Shown: positions 1 through 5,916 of the stretch, in pieces
Numbering within the stretch: position 1 is the first letter of the stretch
Layout: each line of letters begins with the position of its first letter
Origin: Acidobacteriota bacterium
GTDB lineage: Bacteria > Acidobacteriota > Terriglobia > Terriglobales > SCQP01
Assembly (NCBI GenBank): GCA_021823305.1
Contig: JAKAOE010000109.1
Coordinates: 687-6,602, forward strand
Length of the DNA stretch: 5,916 nt
Direction: 5' to 3'
Position numbers and translations under genes: made by a program
Notes under the pieces: generated by a model
What the model was told of the DNA's origin: nothing
Seen by the model: only the letters and a program-made list of their open reading frames with translations
The model's database searches: none

Positions 1-66
1 GATGACCAGGTGGAGTTCGCCGCGCGGGGGCGCGGGGCGGGGGCGGCGGCGGGGGCGGGTTGGCAT
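1..66 (-). CDS. N-terminal fragment of a gene after rpoN, possibly RNase adapter RapZ
   Basis: An ATG at 66-64 opens a frame that runs off the left edge after 22 codons. It lies only 4 bp after the rpoN stop. The visible peptide starts MPTRPRRRPRPAPPRG, an Arg/Pro-rich and probably disordered lead, followed by ELHLVI. A short variable lead followed by a hydrophobic strand of the type (E)LVIV/LVII is how RapZ proteins begin, just before their P-loop, and rapZ lies downstream of rpoN in many bacteria. RapZ is an RNase adapter that controls glmS small RNAs in enterobacteria; in other phyla its role is less clear. The P-loop itself would lie outside the window, so the identity is inference from context and six residues. 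The peptide does not resemble an HPF/RaiA N-terminus. No Shine-Dalgarno site is visible, so translation may be coupled to rpoN. The extreme Arg/Pro codon run leaves the exact start open. Confidence 0.45.
   Translation of the reverse strand, partial: MPTRPRRRPRPAPPRGELHLVI
26..59 (+). other. G-quadruplex-type G-run tract
   Basis: The plus strand carries G runs of 5, 4, 5, 5 and 3 (26-30, 34-37, 39-43, 51-55, 57-59) separated by loops of 3, 1, 7 and 1 bases. This satisfies the usual rule of four runs of three or more G with loops of 1-7. The tract is on the template strand of the gene starting at 66 and encodes its Arg/Pro-rich lead (about codons 3-14). The motif is directly visible. Folding, or any effect on transcription from rpoN into the next gene, is inference, and in a GC-rich genome such tracts can arise from Pro/Arg codon bias alone. 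Confidence 0.5.
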
Positions 67-70
67 CGGG

Positions 71-1723
71 TTAGCGCACGCGGCGCTGGTGGGTGGAGGG
101 GATGCGCATGTCTTCGCGGTACTTGGCCACGGTGCGCCGGGTGACCTCGATGCCCTGCTCGCGCAGGATGGCGGTGATCTGGTCGTCGGTCAGCGGCTTG
201 CGCGGGTCCTCGCCCTCGATCAGCTTCTTCACCCGGCGCTTGAGGATGAGCAGCGAGGTCTCCTGCCCGCGCACGCCCTGCACCGCCTCGGTGAAGAAGT
301 AGCGCAGTTCGAACACCCCCTGCGGCGTGTGGGCGTACTTGTTGGCCACCGCGCGGCTGACGGTCGAGGGATGCACGCCGATCTCCTCCGCCACCTCCTT
401 GATCATCATGGGCTTGAGGAAGTCTAGACCGAAATCGAGGAAGTCGCCCTGGCGCTCGACGATCGCGTGGCAGACCTTGGCGATGGTCTGCTTGCGCTGC
501 TCGAGGTTGCGCAGGAACTGGATGGCGCTGGCATAGCGCTCCTTGACGTAGCGGCTGGCGTCGCGCTGCTCCCGTCCCCACTTCATCTCGCGGTAGTGGT
601 GGTTGAGGCTGAGGCTGGGAAGCCCGTCGTCGTTCATCACGATCTGGTACTGGATGCGGCAGGCCTCGGAGCCGCACACCTGGCAGCGCTCGGCGAGCCC
701 CTTGACGAAGGCGACGTCGGGCTCGATCAGCCGGGTGTTGGAGGGGTTGTAGCGGCGGCCGGGATAGGGGTCGAGTTTGCGGATCTCCGCCAGCGCTGAC
801 TGGATCTCCTCCGCGGTGACGTTGAGGCTGCGGGCCAGATCCTGATGGCGGGCGTTCTGCAGCGCCGGCAGGTGCTCGCTCACCAGCGTGATGGCCAGAA
901 TCTGCACCGTGGGCCGCTGAAACAGCTGGATCAGCAGGCATTCGCGCAGGTCGCGCGCGGCCACGCCGGGCGGATCGAAGCGCTGCACCAGCAGCAGCGC
1001 CTCCCGCACTAGGTCCTCGGGCAGATCCTCGCTCTCGGCGATCTCCTCCACCCGCAGCGGGCGGCGGCCCTTGTCGTCCTCGGCGGTGAGGTAGCCGTCC
1101 TCGTCGAGGTTGCCGATCACCGCTTCGGCGGCGGCGCGCAGGTCGGGCTCGATGGGCTCGACGCTGAGCTGCCAGCGCAAATGGTCGCTCAGCGTGGTGG
1201 GGGCGCTGACGAAGTTGTCGAACGACGGCCGCTCGGTCTCCTCGCGCTCTGGCTTCTGGTAGCCGGGGTCGAGGTAATCCTTGAAGAAATCGCCGTAATC
1301 GATCTCCTCGAAGGCGTCTGCGGCGGGAGCGGGCGCCTCCAACGCGGTCTCGGGAACCTCCGGCCCGGGGCCGCCACCTTCCGCCATGGTCTCCGGCGGC
1401 GGTGCCTCGCCGGGCTCGGACTCGGGCGGGGCGGACTCGGGCGCCGCGGCCGCCAGGATTTGGGCATCGGCGGAGTCCGGCCGGCGCTCGGCCTCGGATT
1501 CATGCTGCAGCGCCTGCTCCAGCCGGGTAAGTTCCTCCAAGCCGGGACCGCCATCTTCCTGCGACTCGTCCAGCATGGGGTTCTCGAGCAGTTCCTGGGT
1601 GATGGCTTCCTGCAGCTCGAGCTTGTTCATGGCCAGGATATTGACCATCTGCACCAGTCCGGGCGTCAGCGTCTGCTTCAGCGCGGGCTTGGCGACAATC
1701 GCAATCTTGGGACCGGGGTTCAT
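71..1723 (-). CDS. rpoN: RNA polymerase sigma-54 factor RpoN
   Basis: Sigma-54 directs core RNA polymerase to -24/-12 promoters and needs AAA+ enhancer-binding activators to melt DNA. The 550-residue product has all family regions. Region I is at about residues 12-55 (LKQTLTPGLVQMVNILAMNKLELQEAI, then ELLENPMLDE), with fewer glutamines than in proteobacteria. An acidic Pro/Ala/Glu-rich region II linker covers about 56-165. The core-binding domain is at about 175-385. The helix-turn-helix is at about 437-460 (KEVAEEIGVHPSTVSRAVANKY), followed by FELRYFF. The RpoN box RRTVAKYR is at 529-536, close to the C-terminus. It is longer than E. coli RpoN (477 residues), mostly through the linker. An odd CxxCx4C insert (C347, C350, C355) interrupts the core-binding domain. 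The ATG start is 13 bp after lptB and has no visible Shine-Dalgarno site, so coupled translation is likely. The family call is certain; the start is likely because the frame has no earlier Met and region I follows at once. Confidence 0.97.
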   Translation of the reverse strand: MNPGPKIAIVAKPALKQTLTPGLVQMVNILAMNKLELQEAITQELLENPMLDESQEDGGPGLEELTRLEQALQHESEAERRPDSADAQILAAAAPESAPPESEPGEAPPPETMAEGGGPGPEVPETALEAPAPAADAFEEIDYGDFFKDYLDPGYQKPEREETERPSFDNFVSAPTTLSDHLRWQLSVEPIEPDLRAAAEAVIGNLDEDGYLTAEDDKGRRPLRVEEIAESEDLPEDLVREALLLVQRFDPPGVAARDLRECLLIQLFQRPTVQILAITLVSEHLPALQNARHQDLARSLNVTAEEIQSALAEIRKLDPYPGRRYNPSNTRLIEPDVAFVKGLAERCQVCGSEACRIQYQIVMNDDGLPSLSLNHHYREMKWGREQRDASRYVKERYASAIQFLRNLEQRKQTIAKVCHAIVERQGDFLDFGLDFLKPMMIKEVAEEIGVHPSTVSRAVANKYAHTPQGVFELRYFFTEAVQGVRGQETSLLILKRRVKKLIEGEDPRKPLTDDQITAILREQGIEVTRRTVAKYREDMRIPSTHQRRVR

Positions 1724-1736
1724 GGCAGGAGCGGGG

Positions 1737-2462
1737 CTACGCCAGGCTGAAGCTCTCGCCCAGGTAGACGCGGCGCACTTCCGGGTCCTCGCCCAACTCG
1801 GTGGGCGAGCCCATGCGGAAGATGCGGCCGTCGTGGAGGATGTAGGCGCGGTCGGTGACGCTCAGCGTCTCGCGCACGTTGTGATCGGTGATCAGCACAC
1901 CGATGTTATCGGCCCGGAGTTGAAAGATGATGCGCTGCAAGTCCAGCACCGCCAACGGGTCAATGCCGCTAAAGGGTTCGTCCAGCAGCATGAACGCCGG
2001 CTGCAGCACCAAACCGCGGGCGATCTCCACCCGCCGGCGCTCACCGCCGGACAGGGCGTAGCCGAGCGTGCGCCGCACCTTGGCCAAGCCAAGCTGGTCC
2101 AGCAGCTTTTCCAGCCGATCCCGCCGCTGCGCCTCCGGAATGGACTGCAACTCCAGGATAGCAAGCAGGTTCTGCTCCACCGTGAGCTTGCGGAAGACGG
2201 AAGGCTCCTGGGGCAGATAGCTGATGCCGAGCTGCGCCCGCTGGTACATGGGCAGGCTGGTGATATCGTGGTCGTCCAGCAAAATGCGCCCCATATCGGG
2301 CGCAATCTGGCCGACGATCATGTGAAACGTAGTGGTCTTCCCGGCGCCGTTGGGACCGAGCAACCCCACCACCTCGCCGCGCTCAATGGCAACGCTCACC
2401 CCATTGACCACAGCGCGGCCTTTATAAAGCTTCGCGATCTGGTCAGTGGCGAGGCGTTGCAT
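1737..2462 (-). CDS. lptB: LPS export ABC transporter ATP-binding protein LptB
   Basis: LptB is the cytoplasmic ATPase that works with LptF and LptG to extract lipopolysaccharide from the inner membrane and push it into the LptC/LptA bridge. From the ATG at 2462 the protein has 241 residues, the same length as E. coli LptB. Visible motifs are Walker [10 protein letters not shown] (36-44), Q-loop Q85 in LPQEPSVF, F90 (in E. coli the equivalent Phe contacts the LptFG coupling helices), signature [13 protein letters not shown] (from 137), Walker B FMLLDE with catalytic E162, and switch histidine H194 in [10 protein letters not shown]. The end YLGESFSLA matches the LptB C-terminus (YLGEDFRL in E. 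coli). The [12 protein letters not shown] stretch separates it from the related branched-chain amino-acid ATPases. A TTG at 2498 would add 12 residues; I prefer the ATG because it aligns with the usual N-terminus ([16 protein letters not shown]). It follows the LptC/LptA-like gene and precedes rpoN, which supports a shared transcript. Confidence 0.96.
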   Translation of the reverse strand: MQRLATDQIAKLYKGRAVVNGVSVAIERGEVVGLLGPNGAGKTTTFHMIVGQIAPDMGRILLDDHDITSLPMYQRAQLGISYLPQEPSVFRKLTVEQNLLAILELQSIPEAQRRDRLEKLLDQLGLAKVRRTLGYALSGGERRRVEIARGLVLQPAFMLLDEPFSGIDPLAVLDLQRIIFQLRADNIGVLITDHNVRETLSVTDRAYILHDGRIFRMGSPTELGEDPEVRRVYLGESFSLA

Positions 2463-2513
2463 AAGGGGCCGGGGGATCCTGCGCGCGGCTGAAGGCAAGC
2501 CACAGAAAACAAG

Positions 2514-4829
2514 CTACTTGTGCGCGATGAATTGACCGGTGGCACGCACGCCCAGCTTGCTTCCCACCTGAATTTCATCACTCGCGAGTGAAAAAGTCAA
2601 GGGATCGCCGCTGATTTTGCCTTGTTCGGCATCCAAAATGCTGGGCGGTCCGCCACTCAACTCAACCAAGCTGGAAGCAAAGTCATAACTGACTTGTTCG
2701 GCCGAGCCGGTGCGGCCGGGTTGAGTGAAGCGCACGCCCTGCAGCGCCTCGGCGCGCTGCAGGCCGCCGGAGGGCTGCAACCACGCCTCCAGCAAGGGCG
2801 CCTGCATGCGGGCGTTTTGCACCTGCATCGTCACACCGTCGCGGTACACCGCTTCGCGGTCGGCCACGGTATAAGTCAGCCGACCGGCGGAGATGGTCAC
2901 CGCCCGCGGCGTGGTGCCGGGCGAGAGCAGCGTGGTTTGCACCTGACCGTCGGCGGTCAGGGAGCGCTGGCCATGCAAGGTGACTTGGTCGGCGCGCAGC
3001 AGGTTGGGGGCCTGCAGCAGGCGCACCGCGCCGCGAAAGACCGCGGTGCCGCGGAACCCGGCGGCCGGGAGGGTGGCGGTGGTCCTGGAGCCGGGGGGCG
3101 CGGCGCCGGGCGGCTCGGTCCAATCGAGCGACTCGGCGGTGACCACCACCGGCAGGCGGGAGTGCGCCGCGCTGACCGGGCCGACGCCCAGCGTAGCGCC
3201 GGCGGCGCTGAGCAGGCTGAGCTTGACGCCGCCGCCCGCCTGCAGGCGTCCGCCGCCGGCGGGTGCGGCGATCCAGAGCAGGTGGCCGGCGGTAAAGCTG
3301 GATTGGGAATCGCTGCCGCGCACGTGGCCGGTGAACTCGGCGCGGCCGGCGGCGGGGCTGTAGGCCATGGCGTCGGCCGCGACCTGGCGGTCGCCCTGCC
3401 GCACCCGTACGTCTCCGCCGGCCACCGCCTGCTGGAGTTGTGCCCGGCCGGCGACGGAGACGAAGCGCAGAGCCAGGCGGTCGCTGCGGCTGCTGCGCAC
3501 GCTGCCCGCGACGACTTGGCGGAGCCGAACGTCGCCGCTGGCGTTGGCGGACGACGGCTGTTCGCGGCGGTCGAGCGCGAGCCGCAGGTGGTCGGCGACG
3601 GCGGTGTCGCCACCGTTGACCAGCGTGGCGCGGCCCTGATTGGTGATGGCGGCGAGGCGGAGCTGGCTGGGCGCGGCGCCGGCGGCGCCCGGGCGCATCA
3701 GGAAGTCGAGCTCAGGCGCGCTGAGCGTCTGGCTGCGGGCGCCGTGGAGGGTGAGCGCCGCCCCTTGCGAGGCCTGCACCTGCTGCAAGGCGCCGGCGGC
3801 GGAGTATAGGAACTTGACCCGGCCCGCCGTCAGGCAGCCGCGCTGGGCGGCGGTATGCTGGCGCGCCTCCACGTCCCCGTCGAGGATCAGGCGGTTGAGC
3901 GTTTGGCGGCGGCCGGGGGCGAAGCCGGCGTCGGCGGCGTCGGCGGTCAGGGTCAGGTGGCGGCCGGGGAGGGTGTCGGCGGCGTGGATGTGGCCGGCGG
4001 CGAGCAGGCGGCGCAGGCTGCGGTCGCGGCGCAGGAACAGGGTGAGGCGATCGGCGGCGAGCGATTGGGAGCCGGAGATGAGCCGGGCGCCGCCGGTGAG
4101 CTCGACCGAGGCGGCGTTGGGCGAACCCGTCGGCAGGCGCCGCAAGGCGGCTTGGGCGGCGGCCACGGTCAGCGGCGGACGCCCGGGGCGCTGCCATTGC
4201 AGGTCCACGCCGCCGGAAAAATGCGCCCGGCCGGCGCGGCTGTCGAGCCGCGCGGCGCCGGCGGTGCCTTGCGCGGTGCCGAGCGCGAAGGAGATGCCGT
4301 GGGCGATGGTGCCGGTGCCCAGCTTGACGTTGTAGCTCAGATCGTGGGCGACGATGCTCACCGGCGGCGAGGGGCGCTGCGGCGGCGCGCCCGGGCGGGA
4401 GGCGAGCTCGATGCGCACGGTGCCGTGCGCCTGCAAGGCGCCGCTGCGGCTGTCGTAGCGAAAGCGCTGGCCCGAGATGGCATCGGCGTGCACGCCGTCG
4501 CGTTCGTAAACCAGGATGCGGACGTCGTAGAGCAGGTCGTGGCCGTTGGCGCGGAGGGTGTCGGCGCGGCGCGCCTCGAGCCGGAATACCGGCCGCCCGG
4601 CGACCGATTTGGCGATGGTGACGCCGGCGGCGCTTTGCTGGATCTTGAGCCCGAGCAGGGGCGCGTGCGCCTGCGCCGAATGCGCCAGCTCGACCGTCTG
4701 GTGATGGCGCTGCAGCAGGTAGAGGCCGGTGACGGCCAGAGCGGCGGCGATCAGCGCGGCGGCGAGAAGCTGCCGCAGGCGGAGGATGCGCCGCCGGCGC
4801 AGCGTCAGCCGTTCGGGTTGCGGGGCCAC
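2514..4829 (-). CDS. lptC: LptC-LptA/OstA-like LPS transport bridge protein, membrane anchored
   Basis: This is a probable periplasmic LPS transport protein of about 771 residues. A basic N-terminus (LRRRRILRLRQ) is followed by one membrane segment at about residues 18-39 (LLAAALIAAALAVTGLYLL), the anchor layout of LptC. Residues about 57-143 look like an LptC fold (GRPVFRLEARRADTL, then LLYDVRILVYERDGVHADAISG, then FRYDSRSGALQAHGTVRIEL). The rest is a chain of short beta repeats of the type A-x-x-x-x-Y-x-x-x-x-G-x-x-x-x-x-G, seen near 120, 192, 335, 485 and 710. The last 180 residues resemble LptA/OstA (FTQPGRTGSAEQVSYDFASSLVELSG, then ISGDPLTFSLASDEIQV). LptC (about 190 residues) and LptA (about 185) are normally separate, so this is much longer than either. 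It lies directly before lptB. The GTG start at 4829 is a choice: the only in-frame ATG (4952) would overlap the upstream permease gene by 77 bp and add a non-conserved lead. A GAAGG lies too close to the GTG to be a good Shine-Dalgarno site. Confidence 0.82.
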   Translation of the reverse strand: MAPQPERLTLRRRRILRLRQLLAAALIAAALAVTGLYLLQRHHQTVELAHSAQAHAPLLGLKIQQSAAGVTIAKSVAGRPVFRLEARRADTLRANGHDLLYDVRILVYERDGVHADAISGQRFRYDSRSGALQAHGTVRIELASRPGAPPQRPSPPVSIVAHDLSYNVKLGTGTIAHGISFALGTAQGTAGAARLDSRAGRAHFSGGVDLQWQRPGRPPLTVAAAQAALRRLPTGSPNAASVELTGGARLISGSQSLAADRLTLFLRRDRSLRRLLAAGHIHAADTLPGRHLTLTADAADAGFAPGRRQTLNRLILDGDVEARQHTAAQRGCLTAGRVKFLYSAAGALQQVQASQGAALTLHGARSQTLSAPELDFLMRPGAAGAAPSQLRLAAITNQGRATLVNGGDTAVADHLRLALDRREQPSSANASGDVRLRQVVAGSVRSSRSDRLALRFVSVAGRAQLQQAVAGGDVRVRQGDRQVAADAMAYSPAAGRAEFTGHVRGSDSQSSFTAGHLLWIAAPAGGGRLQAGGGVKLSLLSAAGATLGVGPVSAAHSRLPVVVTAESLDWTEPPGAAPPGSRTTATLPAAGFRGTAVFRGAVRLLQAPNLLRADQVTLHGQRSLTADGQVQTTLLSPGTTPRAVTISAGRLTYTVADREAVYRDGVTMQVQNARMQAPLLEAWLQPSGGLQRAEALQGVRFTQPGRTGSAEQVSYDFASSLVELSGGPPSILDAEQGKISGDPLTFSLASDEIQVGSKLGVRATGQFIAHK

Positions 4830-4875
4830 GCCTTCAGTGTAGAGCCGATGGCGGGGGCCGAATTGCGGCTGGGGG

Positions 4876-5916
4876 CTACTCCCAGCGCAGGGCGCGCAGC
4901 GGGTCCACGCGGGTGGCGCGCAGCGCGGGAACGTAGCTGGCGAGCGCGGCAACCGCCAGCAGCACCGCCGCCGCGGCCAGGTAGCTGAGCGGGTCGAGCG
5001 GGCTCATGCCATAGAGCAGGGCGGCCATGAGGTGGGTCAACAGCGCCGCCAGCACCACGCCGATGCCGATGCCCCAGAGCGCCAAGCGCAGGCCCTGGCC
5101 CACCACCAGGCGCAGCAGCGCGGTCACGTTGGCGCCCAGCGCCATGCGGATGCCGTACTCGCGCGTGCGCTGCGCCACCGAGGCCGCGATCACACCGTAG
5201 AGGCCGACCACCGCCAACAGCAGCGCCAACACGCCGAAGCCTCCGAGCAGGATGCCGGCGAAGCGCGCCGGGAAGAGCGGCACCGCCATGAACTGCTGGA
5301 TGGTCTCGACGTCGGTACCGAGCAGGTTGGGATCGAGCCGCTGCAGCGTGCGTTGGATGGCGGCGGTGAACGCGTCCGGGGCGCCGGCGACGTGGATCAG
5401 CAGCGTGGCGGGGCCCTGCAACGTCCGCAACTGATACAGGTAGGGACGCGGCGCCTCGCCCAAGCTGCGGTATTTGCCGTTCTCGGCCACGCCCACGACG
5501 GTGGCGGGCGGATTCTTGGAGCCGGGGAAGGTGAGGGTACGGCCGAGCGCATCGCGGTGCGGCCAGAACTGCCGCGCCAGCGTTTCATTGACCACGACCA
5601 GCGGCGCGTGGCCCGGCGCAAGGTCGGCGCGGGTGAAGTCGCGGCCTTCGAGCAGCTTCGTTCCGGCGGCGGCGAAGTAGCCGGGGCTGACGCTGGTGGT
5701 ATCCACGTCGAAGCCGAGATGGTGCGGCGGCGGCGTCCGGCCCGGCGGCAGCACTTCGGTATCCGACTCGGAGATCTGCAGCGGCGGCTGGGTCACGTAG
5801 GCGGCGGCGAGGACGCCGGGTTCGCGGCGCACCGCGTCGGCGGCGCGCTGCAGGAACCGATACGCGGCGTCGCCCTGGTAGCCCAGGCTTTGCGGATTCA
5901 CGTTCGCGACGATCAG
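4876..5916 (-). CDS. ADOP-like FtsX/MacB-type permease, C-terminal part
   Basis: The frame is open to the right edge (346 residues visible), so the N-terminus is missing. Visible residues about 70-200 form a MacB-type periplasmic core domain with typical motifs: SPGYFAAAGTKLLEGRDFT, VVVNETLARQFWP, ALGRTLTF, VVGVAENGKYRSLGE and RPYLYQL. Then comes a FtsX domain with three membrane segments at about 219-243, 273-295 and 310-331. Between them are QRTREYGIRMALGA and LLYGMSPLDP, and the protein ends VPALRATRVDPLRALRWE. This is the signature of the permeases called ADOP (acidobacterial duplicated orphan permease), usually about 800 residues with two such halves and no partner ATPase gene beside them. 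Their substrate is generally unknown; relatives export macrolides or peptides or act on lipoproteins. The piece seen is the second half. No ATPase motif is visible. It ends 46 bp before the LptC/LptA-like gene, so co-transcription is possible but a functional link to LPS is not shown. Confidence 0.9.
   Translation of the reverse strand: MIVANVNPQSLGYQGDAAYRFLQRAADAVRREPGVLAAAYVTQPPLQISESDTEVLPPGRTPPPHHLGFDVDTTSVSPGYFAAAGTKLLEGRDFTRADLAPGHAPLVVVNETLARQFWPHRDALGRTLTFPGSKNPPATVVGVAENGKYRSLGEAPRPYLYQLRTLQGPATLLIHVAGAPDAFTAAIQRTLQRLDPNLLGTDVETIQQFMAVPLFPARFAGILLGGFGVLALLLAVVGLYGVIAASVAQRTREYGIRMALGANVTALLRLVVGQGLRLALWGIGIGVVLAALLTHLMAALLYGMSPLDPLSYLAAAAVLLAVAALASYVPALRATRVDPLRALRWE

Noticed and set aside
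1330..1455. Possible frameshift or foreign insert in rpoN at the Pro/Ala/Glu-rich stretch
   Set aside because: The frame continues cleanly on both sides, and an acidic, length-variable region II linker is normal for sigma-54.
1386..2492. Long plus-strand open frame (368 codons) across the lptB/rpoN junction
   Set aside because: It lies opposite two unmistakable minus-strand genes, its product shows no recognisable domain, and long antisense frames are expected in GC-rich DNA.
2540..2562. TGGCACG followed by TTGCTT, resembling a sigma-54 -24/-12 promoter on the plus strand
   Set aside because: The distance between the GG and GC elements is about 16 bases instead of 10, it points away from all genes, and it lies inside a coding region.
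2622..3809. Long plus-strand open frame (395 codons) opposite the LptC/LptA-like gene
   Set aside because: The product is Gly/Ala/Arg-rich low complexity, typical of an antisense shadow. The minus-strand frame has an anchor segment and OstA-type repeats.
4830..4952. ATG start at 4952 for the LptC/LptA-like protein
   Set aside because: It would overlap the permease coding region by 77 bp and add a Cys/Pro-rich lead unlike an LptC N-terminus. The GTG at 4829 places the basic residues and membrane anchor right after the start.
3855..4988. Plus-strand open frame (377 codons) spanning the gap between the permease and the LptC/LptA-like gene
   Set aside because: It is a low-complexity Gly/Ala/Arg product crossing two real minus-strand genes, with no domain and no start signal.

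Overview
The window is a GC-rich piece of a Gram-negative genome, and every supportable gene lies on the minus strand. The best guess for the host is an acidobacterium. The clues are a FtsX/MacB-type permease of the kind duplicated in Acidobacteriota (ADOP), a long single-chain LptC/LptA-like protein, and the lptB-rpoN pairing. The taxon is inferred, not proven by the sequence.

Layout in the direction of transcription (right to left): (1) the C-terminal part of an ADOP-like permease, cut by the right edge (5916-4876). (2) After a 46-bp gap, a membrane-anchored periplasmic protein of about 771 residues that looks like LptC followed by several LptA/OstA-type beta repeats (4829-2514). (3) lptB, the ATPase of the lipopolysaccharide exporter (2462-1737). 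(4) After 13 bp, rpoN, encoding sigma-54 (1723-71). (5) After 4 bp, the first 22 codons of another gene cut by the left edge, possibly rapZ (66-1).

Together, the LptC/LptA-like protein and LptB would supply the periplasmic bridge and the cytoplasmic ATPase that move LPS from the inner to the outer membrane. The LptF/LptG permeases are not in the window. lptB-rpoN is an old conserved neighbourhood that often continues into hpf, ptsN/hprK and rapZ. Here the gene right after rpoN does not begin like hpf. The short gaps suggest one transcript from the lpt gene through rpoN to the last gene. I see no convincing terminator, promoter or strong Shine-Dalgarno site in any gap.

There is no gene-free stretch over 300 bases. 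I found no RNA gene, CRISPR array, insertion sequence or attachment site, and no clearly new multigene system. The most notable points are the LptC/LptA-like fusion, a three-cysteine insert in the RpoN core-binding region, and a G-quadruplex-type tract at the start of the gene after rpoN. The many long plus-strand open frames are shadows of the GC-rich minus-strand genes.
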